Positions 41,458 to 59,067 of a stretch of 64,000 nt of DNA are shown piece after piece. Position 1 is the first letter of the stretch. Each line of letters begins with the position of its first letter. This DNA comes from Cacajao melanocephalus (taxonomy: Eukaryota > Chordata > Mammalia > Primates > Pitheciidae), in contig CAUYLG010038270.1 in assembly GCA_963573385.1 (NCBI GenBank), positions 53,413-117,412 of the forward strand, written 5' to 3'. The position numbers and the translations under genes were made by a program. The notes beneath the pieces are model-generated. The model was not told the DNA's origin and did not search any database. It saw nothing but the letters and a program-made list of their open reading frames with translations.

Positions 41458-42719
41458 AAAATGCATCTTAAAACCACAATGAGATATTTCTACACACCTA
41501 CCAGAATGTCTAAAATAGTGATAACACCAAACACTGGCGAGGATGTGGAATAACGGGATCACTAACATACTGCTGGTAAAAATGTAAAATGGTATAGGCA
41601 CTTCAGAAAATAGTTTGGTAGTTCCTTTTATAGCTTAAAATGGACCCAGCAGTTGCACTCTTGGGCATATATCCCAGAGAAATAAAAATATGTTTTCACA
41701 CAGCACTTGTACATGAAGGTTCATAGCAGCTTTATTTGCAATAGCCAAAACCCAGAAACTACCTAAATGTCCATTGAATGCTACCCAGCAATGAAAAGAA
41801 TGAACTATTAATACATACAACTTGGATGGATCTCAGGGAATTTATGCTGAGTGGAAAAAAAGCCAATTTCAACAGGATAGATACTTTACATTCCACGTAT
41901 ATAACATTTGTGAAATAGCATAATTACGGAGATGGAGAACAGAGTAGTGGTTACTTGTGATTAGGGTTGGGGTTGAGCGGTGACTGACTATACAGGGCAT
42001 GAAAGACCTTTGTGGTGATGGTGTGGTTAAATACTTTGTGGTTGATTGTTTCATGTAGCTACACGTGTGATAAAATTACATATAGCTACATGCACACACG
42101 TGCACAAATGAGTCCATGTGTAACTGGTGAAATCTGAGTAAGCTCAGTGGATTGTTCCAGTGTCAGTTTCCTGGTTTCCACATTTTACTACAGTTACGCA
42201 TGACACTAACCTTGGCAGAGGCTGGGTGAAGAGTGCTCAGGACTTCGTGTACATTTTGTGACACCTTCTTATGAATCTATAAATATTTCCAATTTAAAGT
42301 TTTTGAAAACATACTCATCATCCTCAAAGAGGCAGCTGTCTATTTTTGTATATTTTCTTCTAGTCTTACTCTGTCTCATAAACAACATACCTGATGAGAA
42401 TGCAACAGAATCCTCTAGTATGCCAGTGACTTCAGGCCTCTAGTAGGAAGTTGTGAGGTACCAAAGAGATGTTCTTTCCTTTTTGCCTCCTCGGCATTAG
42501 CAGGCCCTGGCTTTCTCTGTCTGCACGACCACACTTCACTTTGGTACGCCATTTGTCATTTGTAGCCCTAGCTAAAAATGCGTGGGAGCACCTCGTGTTA
42601 CCAGTCTACCCTGCTGCCACCTTGCGCACACACCCGCGTCCATAGCCACCCGTCCTCACTTTGCCATCTTACCCAGAGTGCCAGCTTACTGCACTGGCCA
42701 CTGCGGCATCCTAAATCCT

Positions 42720-43088
42720 ATGGAGTCCAGCATGCCTAGTACTCTGGTCCTGGACATTCTGTCAGTCAGGGCCATACTGTCCCTTTCAGTACGAGTGTGG
42801 AATGGTCCCCGGGAATTTACAAAGTGTGAAAGTGTTGGGCCTCCTCAATCCCTGAGTACACATGACTGCCTCACACTCATTCCGAGGAGGTCAGGCAGGA
42901 GAATAAGGTCAGCCTCAGCAGAGCTCGTGACAGACATTGTCTTTAGCCCTTTCTGTTCCTCCTTCTGTGCCTCCTCCTTCCCCCCATCCCCATCCTCTAC
43001 TAACAGGGAACAGTTTGTCCTTCTGCTGCACAGTTGCAAGTCTGTTTTCTGGACGTTGTTCCAAGCTCTGGAACTTCCCAGCTCCTAA
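42720..43088 (+). other. Longest open frame in the window (chance frame likely)
   Basis: The frame is open from at least 42582, but that start codon is GTG; the first ATG is at 42720, giving 122 codons. The product is rich in S, P, L and R with no recognised domain, signal peptide or motif. No acceptor/donor pair or poly(A) signal frames it clearly. It overlaps no recognised repeat. Most likely fortuitous in a locally GC-richer stretch. Confidence 0.12.
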
Positions 43089-44480
43089 TGCTTAATTCTC
43101 CCACCCAGGCTTCTCTGCCTTGTGTTCTGTTCCCTCAGTACACTTAAAGGTAAACTGAGCTGACAAACCAATTTGTACTGAGGATTTAGTAAGTGATATA
43201 AGCCAAAATGTAGGTAGCATTTAAGAATGTAATTTGTAAGTCCCTACCTTTATCTTCCTGCAATTTGTATCTTAACCAAAGATTTTAATGAATGCCTTCA
43301 CCTCAAATAAAAATGGGAATGTGAGTGTGGGGATTTTGAGCACCAAAGAGGAGCCAATAAAAGAAAGGCTTTGAAGCAAGTCCCAGCAGCTGGATGTTCT
43401 CCCACGGACTCATGTTTAGGTTGCAGGCAGAGTAGATACTGCCCAAAACATCAGGAAATGTTATTTGCAAAATCCAGTTTCTTCCATACTAAATGGGAAG
43501 CAGGAGCCCTTGGTGGAAATCCAATTCTGCAAGATAGAGATGACCCTAAATTCAGGAAGATTCCCCTGTGTTAGGAAGCCCATAGACACCACAGAATGCA
43601 ATTGGTTAGAATCATGTTTACCCCTCAATTCCCGTTCAGCAGTTGCCCACAAATAATTGAAATGCAGAAACTATTATGGTTCTGAACAGAAGGAAGGCAT
43701 TGTGGTGACTTCAAAGAGTAAGACAGAGTTCAGCACAGCTGTAGATGAAATTGCCCATGCCCTATGTCCATAATCCTGGTTTGCACTTGTGTGTTTAGAT
43801 TGAGGGGCAGGGAGAAGAGTTCTCCCATAAACCTGGGACATAAGCCGAGGGAACCCTGTGCCACTACCCACCTCTGTGGGCACTACCATCTGAGATACAA
43901 ATTCAGTCTCAGTTTAATTCTCCCAGAAGGTACTTTATCCCTAGAAATTCACTTGGTGATTAATGCAGGTTTAGGAAAATACAACAGAAGATGAGAGACT
44001 TGCTCTCCCCACTTTTAGTAGGCCAGGCCATAGGTCCTCTCACATCCAGAACTTTGATGTTGTTATTAAACAAGTGTTATTTAGGTAAACCACATGATCC
44101 CTCTTCTTACATTTTCATGTCCTGCCCATGACCCAGTGGCCTAGGAAATTTGACTGACCCAAAGATCAAAGGGGTGGAAGGTGGCAGGCCACTGGAGAGG
44201 CACAGCTTCAAGCACTTGAGCAGAGGCTTTTTTTGCCTTCATAGGAAAACCCAGTGGTTTTTCAGCTAGAATACTTTCATGTGAAACCTTTATATTATAT
44301 AATTGTTATCCCAAAATGATTGCATCATTTAAATGTCTTATCCACAGAAACCACATGTGTGGTTGCTCAGGTCTGCAGCTTTGTAAGGAACTGGCATTCT
44401 GAGTTGGTGAAGGGATTAGAGTTTTTTTAAATCCCTGTTTACCAAAATTTGTTATATATTTTGATAAAGTCATACACTTT

Positions 44481-44518
44481 TCTTACATTGATGCACTCCT
44501 CTTACATTGATGCACTCC
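44481..44518. repeat. Perfect 19-bp tandem duplication
   Basis: 'tcttacattgatgcactcc' occurs twice with no gap and no mismatch (44481-44499 and 44500-44518), in otherwise unique sequence. Confidence 0.95.
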
Positions 44519-45629
44519 CTTTACTGTTTTTTAAACTATTTAAATGTAAATATTAACATCAAAAGAATAAAGCTAGAAAGGGTAATCACATTTTTATAGA
44601 ATTCAGTACAAACTAAAAATAACATTTTGGTTTTATTTATGTTTCTTTTGATTAACTAATAGGATAAAAAGTTACCACATAGTTAAAAACACAAGGTTTC
44701 TCTAAGGTACAATAATAAAACTAAGCTTATGCCTAAAATATTCTCACTGGGTGCCTGTGAAGGCAAGACTATTAGCACTGTGGAGCAATTTCTTCTTGCA
44801 GAAGAGTACTAACTCTATCCATTGGAGCCTTGGAAATTCCTGGTAAATATGTAAAAGATCAAGTGCTTAAATGGATGCACTTATTGGCACGACCTAAACT
44901 GATACGAAAGTTTTCCACTGTCTCAATATCAAAAGCCCAAGAATGCCAGATTCCCAAAGTGAGTCAAAGTGCTTGGATTGCTTTGCATAAAAGTGGTTAG
45001 CCAGAATCAACACCCTGGGAGTGGAGCTTGAGGTGGAATTTCCAAATCCTGCAAATGCTATGGCGACAGCCCCCCAGCACCCCGATGCTGGGCAGCCTAA
45101 GGTGTGAGTCACAGGCAGACTCTTCGCCAGTCAGCACTCTGCAGATACCAGCTTGGCCCTAACACTCCATCATTAGTGCTGCTGGAAGATATGGAGCTAT
45201 CCTGTGGGTGGAGAAATGAACTTTAAAAAACACTAATAAGCTGCTAAAACAGTAGTCCAAAGGCAAGTACGAGAAATGCCTATCTAGAGACTGTTGTTGC
45301 ACAGCTTAGATTAGGGTTTTCATGCTGGTGAGAAGTTCAGAGATGGGCTAGCTCTTGGAACTTTGGGTTAGGTTCAGGAACAACAGTGCTCTGCCATGGC
45401 CCAATTCTGCAGATGATACACACTTGGAATTATATTTTGCCCAGCTGTGAATACACAGAAAACTTTTAAAGGAAAAAAATAACAAACATAGAGCATCACA
45501 AATGAGACCTTATGATGCAGGCATGGATATATTGGTAGCATGCAAATTCGCAAAAGGCAGGTGTTTGTTCACTACCTTACATTGCGTTCATAAAACAATG
45601 TTCGTGAAAGCACTTCCAATTCCATTATA

Positions 45630-45785
45630 TCATGTTGTCTTCAGCAATAGCCTGAAAGAAGATAGAGCTTGTTTTATTATCCTCATTGTAAAGAAAGTAC
45701 AAGGAAGTTATGGCTGAGTAGTTAACACCAGAACTAGGGCTAGAACTCAGATCCACTGATTCTCAGCTCTTCACGCCTAGCGGAG
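45630..45785 (+). mobile_element. MIR fragment
   Basis: 'agcaatagcctgaaagaag', 'ttattatcctcattgtaaagaaag' and 'agaactagggctagaactcagatcc' match the MIR core and 3' part. Confidence 0.7.
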
Positions 45786-46509
45786 ATGTCAGACCCTAAA
45801 AGGTGTTCTCAGAACCTGGGTCTTTACCAGGATCTATTTTCCTCTTATTCTGATTCCAAGGGCCTTTCTGCAAGAGCAGAATGCCCTGCCTATTTAAATA
45901 AAGAATTATTGTTAATAATAGAGGTATGTACAGAAACCTAATTTAGTATTTTACAAATTGTTCTTCCGGACTACATTTGCTCTGTAGTCCTGAAACTTGT
46001 ATTTTTCTCTCTAAAAACTCTGGGCTCTTCACAATTGCTCTTTGGGCTGGAAAGTCCTTTTCAAAGTAAGATATCTACAATCTCAACCATATATATACCC
46101 GCCCCACACACACTCTCCCACACCTAGGACAGTGATGGGCAGAAGTTGGGCAGGAAGGCCATCTCACTCCACCTGCCATACTGCCCAGCTGAGTAGGTGG
46201 CAGGACTCCATGTGGCATTTAGGATTCTCATATCTGCAGGAAGCTGACTAGAATTCTTGTAAAACAGGCCCTCGCCAGCTTTCTCCTACTTCTTCTAGTC
46301 TCTGCTTATCAAGGGCTAGGTGGACTTTTTTCCCTGGACTGAAATTGTGAGGTGGGAAGAGAAGTTGGATTAAGAGACTTGATGCCTTCAAAGCTTTCAG
46401 GGTATGGGAGAAGCCTCACTCTCTTAGAAACAAATAGATGGTGGAAGGGAGAGCAAAGGGAACTGCAAGTCTGGCAGGCCCCTACCTATAGCTGTCAAGA
46501 ATTTCATCA

Positions 46510-46808
46510 TGCCAAGCATGGTGGTTCACATCTGTAATGTCAGTGCTTTGGGATGTCAAGCTAGCAGGATCACTTGAAGCCTGGAGTTTGTAACCAACCT
46601 GGGCAACATAGCAAGACTCCACCTCTACAAAAAACTTTTAAAATTAGCTGGGCATGGTGGCACATGCCTGGAGTCCTAGCTACTCCAGAGGCTGTGGCAG
46701 GAGGCTCGCTTTAGCTTAGGAATTTGAGGCTGCAGTGAGCCATGATTGTGCCACTGCACTCCAGCCTGGGCAACAAAGTGAGACCCTGACTCAAAAAAGA
46801 AAAAAAAA
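46510..46808 (+). mobile_element. Alu SINE (J-like)
   Basis: Diverged dimer from 'gccaagcatggtggttcac' to 'aacaaagtgagaccctgac' plus a tail. 'gcctggagtttgtaacc' and 'ggaatttgaggctgcagtgagc' suit the J subfamily. Flanks 'aatttcatcat' and 'aattcattat' are a probable decayed TSD. Confidence 0.93.
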
Positions 46809-48139
46809 TTCATTATTACATAGTTAGAAAGCACATACTGTGCTGTAAGATGTGGCAGAGCTTGTTAGTCCATGTTCTGGGCTTCCAGAGACCATGTCTA
46901 GTACCAAAGGAAGAAAGAGCAATACAATTATAATAATAAGTTTGACCAGATTCTCTTCTCTGTGTAGAAAACCAAGTGAGTGCAATTATAACTGTGCAGG
47001 ATGCTGATGCACAGCCTGGATTAGACTTTTTGCAAATATTAAATGCAGAGTTTGAGTAATAGAAGTGTTAGATAGACCGACTTAAAATTGCACACGATTT
47101 GGCTGAGATGCAATGATTTCTGCTCCCTGCGTGTAAATCACCTGAGCCCTGATGCTCTAACGTGCCATGAAGTTGGTGCAAAGAGTTGGAGTGGAATGAA
47201 GCTCTATGTTAATGAAACTTTTTATAGTTCTTCCAAGCAGCAAAGATTTTATGGGATATTATGTCAAACTGACTTCTCAGGCGATTCATTTGAGAATTTT
47301 ATCTGCACCCCTCACCAAAAAAAAAAATAGTAATCAATTTTGTCTGAATGGGTTTGGACAGCTAGCTGTTGTCTGAGGCTGTCAGGCCGTGAGGAGAGAA
47401 TGTCGTTCTTGGGGAAGGGATGACTAATGTTCAGCAAAGAGCCCTGATGGAGTGGTTGGTGCTTTGTGTTTTGTTTTTTCCAGCAAGTAATCTTTTCACA
47501 GATTCTGAGAGCTCTCTGGCTAGGGAAAACGACCCTGTGATTGATCATCTTTGTTTTCACAGAGATTTTATTGCAGTGTCTTCATCACCTCAATCATCTT
47601 AGAGCATTAAAGTGCTTCTAAGTGCCCACGAATTCTCAGAATTATACATTACAAATGAAATCCCATCGCTTACCAGTAAAAAAAGTGGAAATGGAATACT
47701 GTGTTGTTCATTTGAGAATCTTCTGCTTATTAAAGTTGTTGGACCTGAACATGTTCATTTATAAGAGTAAAGTAGAAAAAAGGGGCCCCTCCCTCTCTGT
47801 CCTGTGTGGCAGCCCTGACTGTGGTGGCTGTGGGCATGCATATAAAATCAGAGCTTTTACAGAAAAAGGCATTTTCCCGATTCTTTTTTCCCCTGCAGTT
47901 TAAGGGCACACTTCCAGGCTATCTCAAGAGACCTGACTAAAAAGAATACGTATGTGCCCATAATGTAGGAGCCAGCAGTACCTCCCCTGGTTGTTGGGAA
48001 GCTAATGAATTAAATGAATCAAGCTGTCAGCAACGAAGGCCTTGAGTATCTGAGCGTCCCACCCTGGGAGGCTCCCCCAGTGGAGAACTGAATGTGGGGC
48101 AAGAAATACCCAAGATACGAAGGACTGACCTAGCCAGGG
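46809..48139. other. Repeat-poor sequence
   Basis: A good pyrimidine-tract AG at 46968 is followed after only 8 nt by 'gtgagtg'; I do not accept it as an exon. Nothing else is recognised. Confidence 0.4.
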
Positions 48140-48465
48140 TCACTGGTGCTGTCCAGTCCAGGAACACCAGGCACACGTGGCTATCAAACACTTGAAACGT
48201 GGAGTCTGAACAGGAGTTGGGCTTAATTGGGAAATACACACATGATTATGAACACTTTGTCCCCCAAAAAAGTAAGCAGTATCATAAGTAATTTTCATAT
48301 GTTAAAATGGCAATATTTGGACAACATATTGGGTTGAGTAAAATATATTATTAAAAATAACTTCATTTTTTTTGTTTTGTTTTTGTATTTTAAACATAGC
48401 TCCTAGAAAATTTAAAACTACATGGGTGACTCACATATTTCTGTTAGAGAACATTGTTCTAGAGA
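48140..48465 (+). mobile_element. hAT-like MITE ('gctgtcca' family)
   Basis: 'ggtgctgtccagtccagg', 'cacgtggctatcaaacacttgaaacgtgg' (48174-48202) and a far end near 'gagaacattgttctagag' follow a common old non-autonomous DNA transposon whose middle is T/A-rich. The family name is not certain. Confidence 0.55.
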
Positions 48466-48570
48466 ATCATTCAGTATGTTGGGTGGACAGGGAAGGGACT
48501 TAAGGAAAGCAGTGCAAAAAATCTTAACAGTGTTTAGTAGGCGTTCCTGTTCTTAAAAGCCGTCAGCCTT

Positions 48571-48864
48571 GGCCGGCACAGTGACTCATGCCTGTAATCC
48601 CAGCACTTTTGGAGGCCAAGGTGGGCAGATCTCAAGGTCAGGAGTTCGAGACCAGCTGGCCAACATGGTGAAACCTCGTCTTTACTAAAAATACAAAAAT
48701 TAACCAGGCATGGTGGCAGGGGCCTGTAATCGCAGCTACTTGGGAGGCTGAGGCAGGAGAATCACTTGAACCTGGTGGAAGTTGCAGTGAGCCAAGATCA
48801 TGCCACTGCACTCCAGCCTGATCAAAAGAGGAAAACTCCATCTCAAAAAAAAAACAACAAAAAA
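48571..48864 (+). mobile_element. Alu SINE
   Basis: Head 'ggccggcacagtgactcatg' to 'ctgatcaaaagaggaaaactcc' with tail 'aaaaaaaaaacaacaaaaaa'. The right monomer lacks about 10 bases around 'acctggtggaagttgcag'. Flanks 'aaaagccgtcagcc' and 'aaaatgccctcagcc' are a TSD with one indel. Confidence 0.94.
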
Positions 48865-49169
48865 TGCCCTCAGCCACCCCAGCTTCTCCCTGGCTCCTGG
48901 CTTCTGGGTTGCCTCAGCACACACCAGCACCCTCACTCATGTCCAGGGCACCCAGCTTCCCCTGCCTGCTACTGTGGCCTACTGCTCATGGCTCACACCA
49001 AATGTGCCCCTGTCTTTACACCTGCTGTCTGGCTAATGGGGCAAGAGTCCCCAGTGGGTCTTCCCTTCAGTCAGAATTTGACCTTAATGTGCATAAAATC
49101 CTTTGATTGTCTAAAACACGTATCTCTAATGTATCGGCTAGAAGGTTCTAACAGAGGATTAAGGAACGA

Positions 49170-49462
49170 GGCTGGACACTGTGGCTCATGCCTGTAATCG
49201 CAGCACTTTGGGAGGCCAAGGCAGGCAGAACACCTGAGGTCAGGAGTTCGAGGCCAGCTTAGCCAACATGGTGAAACCTCATCTCTACTAAAATACAAAA
49301 ATTAGCCAGGCATGATGAGGCACACCTGTAGTCCCAGCTACTCAGGAGGCTGAGGCAGGAGAATCACTTGAACCTAGAAGGCGGAGGTTGCAGTGATCTA
49401 AGATGGTGCTGCTGCACTGCACCCTGGGTGACAGAGCAAGACTCTGTCTTGAAAAAAAAAAA
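49170..49462 (+). mobile_element. Alu SINE
   Basis: Full length with an A11 tail. TSD 'attaaggaacgag' (49158-49170) and 'attaagaaatgag' (49465-49477), 11 of 13. Confidence 0.95.
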
Positions 49463-53153
<3,691 letters not shown>

Positions 53154-53289
53154 TAAAGTAGCAAGTTATTTTGAGCTCATTTGTATTTTTCCGCTCATAC
53201 CAGATGTATTTTAAATGTATTCCCTTCCATTTGGAGTCATGGAGCGAGTGTTTCTGCGCTCTTTTGCAGGTCTTCTATTTTGAAGGGGT

Positions 53290-54750
<1,461 letters not shown>

Positions 54751-54848
54751 ACCAAGCAGGACAAGGAGACCAAGGTGTTTATTTGATTTGGCAATTGAAT
54801 GTCCCCAGTAGTTTTAAGGTATATGTGTGGATATGCAGATAAATATAA

Positions 54849-55123
54849 TTTTTTTTTTGAGATGGAGTCTCACTCTGTCACTTAGGCTGGAGTGCAGTGG
54901 CGCTATCTCGTCGCACTGCAGCCTAAACCTTCCAGCAGTTCTCCAGCCTCAGCCTCCCAAGTAGCTGGGCTTACAGGCATGTGCCACCATACTTGGCTGA
55001 TTTTTTTATTTTTAGTGGAGACGGGGTTTCACCAGGATGGTCTCCATCTCCTGAGCTCATGATCCAACTGCCTTGGCCTCCCAAAGTGCTGGGATTACAG
55101 GCATGACCCACCACGCCTCGCCC
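54849..55123 (-). mobile_element. Alu SINE, antisense
   Basis: T10 followed by both inverted monomers to 'ccaccacgcctcgccc', with small deletions. TSD 'tgcagataaatata' (54834-54847) and 'tgcagatacctata' (55124-55137), 12 of 14. Confidence 0.95.
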
Positions 55124-55399
55124 TGCAGATACCTATAGTTTGGGAAGAATACTGCTTTTGCTGGTCAAGCATCTGATTGTCTTGTTGGGACTGAAAATGT
55201 CTTTTTGGCCAGAATTTTAACCACTTTGCACAGGTAATGACAAGCCTTTGATTTGTGCCCATTGCTACCAAGGGTAGCACATGGTAATTCTGCCCCTTTG
55301 CTGTATCTACAGAGTGCCTACACCACTACAGTGTAGTATCTTTTATGTGATTCAGAAGCACTTGACTAGTATTGGATTATAATCCAAAGCAACAAAGTA

Positions 55400-56394
55400 T
55401 GCAAGAGTTCATACTGATAGAAATAAATGATTGGAATAAATAAACGGGGCAAATAAATCTTCCATACAACAGAATTCCAAATAACCTAAGTATTATAGAT
55501 AATGCCCCTCAAGGAGGGGACATCACTGCCCCTTTCTAAAGTGTGGGTTGTGCTTGGTGGCCTCTGTGTCCTGTCTAGAAAGGGAATATCTAAATAGTAA
55601 CTTTACAGCAGAGAAACCCAACAAACGCAACCTCAGACACATCCCCAGTGATAAGTCATGTTGATGGCTTGTGATGAAAATGGCTTTTTACCTCTGGGGT
55701 CTTCCTCCTAAAAACCTATCATCTCCATCTAATCATGAAAAAAACAGTGGACAACCCAAATAGTGAGACATTCTACAAAATACATGGCCAAGACTTCTCA
55801 AAACCGTCAAGGTTATCGAAAACAAAGCAAGTCTGAGAAGCCGTCCCAACTAAGAGAACCCTAAGGAGACATGATGACTAAATGTAACATTCTATCTTAG
55901 ACAGCATCATCCTGGGACAGAGAAGGAACAGTGGCTAATCGAAATAAAGGATAGGGCTGGGCGCAGTGGCTCACGCCTATAATCCCAGCACTTTGGGAGG
56001 CCGAGGCAGGTGGTTGGCTTGAGCCCTGGAGTTCAAGACCAGCCTGGCCAACATGATGAAACCCTATCTCTACTAAAAGCACAAAAATTAGCTAGATATG
56101 GTGGCATGCACCTGTAGTCACAGCTACTTAGGAGGCTGAGGCAGGAGAATAGGTTAAACCTGAGAGGTGGAAGTTTCTGTAAGCCGAGATTGCACCACTG
56201 CACTCTAGCCTGAGTAACAGAGCAAGGCTTTGTTTAAAACAGACTTAAGTTATCATATCAACATGTGACAAATATATTTGTGACAAACATATCATTCTGC
56301 TGTAAGATCCTAAGGACAAGGAAAACTAGATACTGAGTATTCGAAAACCCTCTGTGTTCTCTTGGTAACTTTGCTGTAAATCTAAAACTGCTAT
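55400..56394 (+). mobile_element. LINE-1 (L1ME/L1MC-like) 3' UTR
   Basis: 'gtggacaacccaaatagtgag', 'ggccaagacttctcaaaacc', 'gagacatgatgactaaatg' and 'ctttgctgtaaatctaaaactgc' follow an old L1 3' end on the plus strand. An Alu interrupts it at 55955. The 5' limit is uncertain. Confidence 0.75.
55955..56240 (+). mobile_element. Alu SINE inserted in the L1 3' UTR
   Basis: Head 'ggctgggcgcagtggctcacg' to 'agagcaaggctttgttt' with an eroded tail 'aaaacagac'. L1 sequence lies on both sides. Confidence 0.93.
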
Positions 56395-56483
56395 AAAAGC
56401 TTATTTAGTCTTGGAGTACATTTGAATTCAAGTTGCTGGAAAGAAAAGAAAAGAAAAGAAAAGAAAAGAAAAAGCTTATTTAG
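56395..56483 (+). mobile_element. Mini retro-insertion with 14-bp TSD and (AAAAG)n tail
   Basis: A perfect direct repeat 'aaaagcttatttag' (56395-56408 and 56470-56483) encloses 61 nt: about 32 nt of body beginning 'tcttggagtacatttgaatt', then (AAAAG)n of about 6-7 units at 56440-56469. The target reads CTAT|AAAAG, so the opposite strand is TTTT/A, the preferred L1 endonuclease nick site. This is the signature of L1-driven retroposition of a very short or severely 5'-truncated RNA. The source of the body is not recognised. Confidence 0.7.
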
Positions 56484-58604
56484 AAATAACAACAGTTGAC
56501 TGGCTGCCTGCCTGATTTTCCCTCTACTCCTCATGCTTTCCTCCCTGCTTGTGGGACCCTCACTTGGGAAGGTTTGTCGGCCTCTTTATTCTGCAGGCCA
56601 GCAAGAGCCCGCCTCTCCTCTGGCTCCCCTCTCCTAGAATTCTGAGAGCTCCGCCTTGTGGCTCGAAGAGTCTCACTGAGTTCACAGAACCCTCCCTCTG
56701 TTCTCCTTGACTGGAAGCTCCCACTCACTCGCGTTACTCACCTGGCTCATTTGATGAAACTAATTCTCCTTCTCCCACATCTGGCCCCTACCACACTGGG
56801 ACATTTCTCTTCTTGTCTTGGTGTCCTTGCAGTGTTTCCCTAGCCTGACACTACCCAAATCAAATAAATCATTGCAAAGTGCCTATTTCTGTTTATTTAG
56901 TTATCTACTATTAAAAATGGCTGCGTAGGTGACAGTGATCAAAGTGCATCAGAAGCTGGGGATATATTTGTGTTAGGAACATGTCTCTTGCCCATATAGG
57001 AAATTGCATTCCTAGATCCTTCTTTCTGTTCTAAGTTTAGTGTTATATACTCATTGAACTCAGGGAACTGTTTCAAAGATCCTGGGACAGTTTGTTGCCT
57101 GGATAAGAAAATTCAGTTAGCCTAACTTTCCTACCAGACTAGAGCTCCCTGAGGGCAGGAGCCATTTTCTATTCATCATTGATTTGCTATTGGCTGGCAA
57201 CATGCCTAGTATGTAAAGGCAATCAATGAAATATGACTTCAATAATTGATCACCATTGCCACAATGATAGAGGTTGCTAATGTGCTGTTATTACAGAACA
57301 GGGTAGGCTCCCAGCTCTAGAGGGCCCTTTAGGGGCCATGCTGCCTGGAGTGGATCAGACAGTCTCATTTCTGATTCCTTCAGGCCATCACCAGGGTTCT
57401 CGGTCAGGAATGCCTGCTGCTGCCTATATTTGCCATGTAATAAGATGAGGTGAAGGAAAAATGGCCCATTTGGGGGCTACCACTGTACCTAAAAAATTCT
57501 ACCATTAATGTCATGCCTTCAAAATCTTTGTTGCTTTTGGGGTTTTATTTATTCGTATGTTTTGCAATTACAGGTCAGTAGTGTTTGAGAACCTGTTAGG
57601 AGTCGAATCTTACCAACTCTTCAACATGCAATGTGGCTAGCTCAGAGCCCGTCCCAAGGGTATGAGACTGAGAAGAGAAACATTTTAGCAAGTAGGCAGG
57701 AAAGGAGACCCGTTCCAGACCATGGGAATAGCTCCAGTTCCTTGGTCAGAAAGGAAGAGTCTACATGAGGGCATGAGCTCTGGAGAGGGAGGAATGTACC
57801 TAAAGGGTGGGGGTTTTCAAAGGTAAACTTAACTTCCTTCACAATGTTATTTGGTGTTGGCCCTGACATCAGTTGACTTTCTGTCATTTTAATTGAAACT
57901 GTGGATCAGGACTCTTGACTCATCTAAAATAGGAAAGTCAGAAAGTCTGCATCGGACTGGCATCCTGCCTGTTTTTATCCCTACCCTCCTTCCTCCATCA
58001 GTGAATAGACCCACTTTAGCAGTATAGACACCGTGACTTCTAGGATAGTAACTAACTAACTAGATCGTTATTTTCCTGGTTATTTTCTTAAGCACTAAGC
58101 AGAAGCAACACTATACTGTAGTCTGATCCTATTTCAAAGTGTACATTTACACTTAGAGTTTTTCACATGAATTATTTTTCTTACACTTGTATAAGATTCC
58201 TTTCTTCCACCTGAAAGAGAAATAAATGAATATATTTAAAAAGTTAAGTAGGTAACAAAGGACTTGATTCTACGGTTTTACTCTTTTTTTACTTAAACTC
58301 AAAATATACCTGATATAAAACCTTGATGAAATGCTGAACCTTTCTTAAGGAGTGGCCTTGACTGGTTTTGGTGACCCTGGTTTCAACCCAGTAAATGGAC
58401 CCCTCTGAATTGTTTGACAAATCCTGTGTCATCATGAGTTAAACAACTCCCAATAGAATGTAACTGTTGGATAGAGATGCATGTTGACTGGGTAATGAGG
58501 TTTCTTATTGCAAAAGCCAGTTCTATGTACCTGAAAATGGATTTAGAACACTTAATATACTTGGCCTGATTTTCAACTCTATTTTTTAAAAAGAAAGAAA
58601 GAAG
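56484..58604. other. Mostly unrecognised sequence
   Basis: Only an L2 3' end at 57130 is recognised. The frames at 56531-56843 and 57642-57887 are unsupported. Confidence 0.4.
57130..57245 (+). mobile_element. L2 LINE 3' end
   Basis: 'agactagagctccctgagggcaggagccat' (57138-57167) followed by 'catgcctagtatgtaaaggcaatcaatgaa' is the characteristic L2 3' end. Confidence 0.75.
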
Positions 58605-58889
58605 ACCGGGGCAGTAGCTCATGCCTATAATCCCAGCACTTTGAGAGGCTGAGGCGGGCAGATCACTTGAGGTTAGGAGTTTGAGACCAGCCCGGCCAAC
58701 ATGGTGAAACCCCATCTCTACTAAAAATAGAAAAATTAGCCAGGTGTGGTGGTGGGCACCTGTAATCCCAGCTACTCAGGAAGCTGAGGCGCAAGAATCA
58801 CTTGAACCCAGGAAGTGGAGGTTTCAGTGAGCCAAGATAACGCCATTGTACTGTAGCCTGTGTGATAGAGCTAGACTCAGTCTCAAAAA
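58605..58889 (+). mobile_element. Alu SINE
   Basis: Head 'accggggcagtagctcatgcc' to 'tagagctagactcagtctc'. The A-tail has become (GGGA)n. An upstream 'aaagaaagaaag' run abuts the head. Confidence 0.94.
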
Positions 58890-58921
58890 GAAGGAGGGAG
58901 GGAGGGAGGGAGGGAAAGAAA
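58890..58921. repeat. (GGGA)n microsatellite in an Alu tail
   Basis: About six units of 'ggga' plus 'aagaaa', grown from the preceding Alu's A-tail. Confidence 0.93.
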
Positions 58922-59067
58922 TAGTCTTGGCATAGAGTGAGAGTTACTTGAGATTAGAGTTCTATATTCAAACCACCTGGAATCATTTTATAATGAAAAA
59001 TTCTGAAAGTGTGAGAGATAACATGCAAAGTGCTACAAAAGTGGTAGCATTAAAGCTGAATTCTTGG

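Larger units (their letters stand above)
42309..46509. other. 4.2 kb with few repeats
   Basis: Largest repeat-poor block. It contains the open frame at 42582-43088, the 19-bp tandem duplication at 44481, and a MIR at 45630. No promoter, exon pair or RNA gene is identified. GC is higher at 42500-43090 than in the flanks. Confidence 0.4.

Noticed and set aside
46969..46976. 8-nt stretch between a good acceptor and 'gtgagtg'
   Set aside because: Far too short for an ordinary exon without any other support; reading on as a terminal exon would add only a dozen residues.
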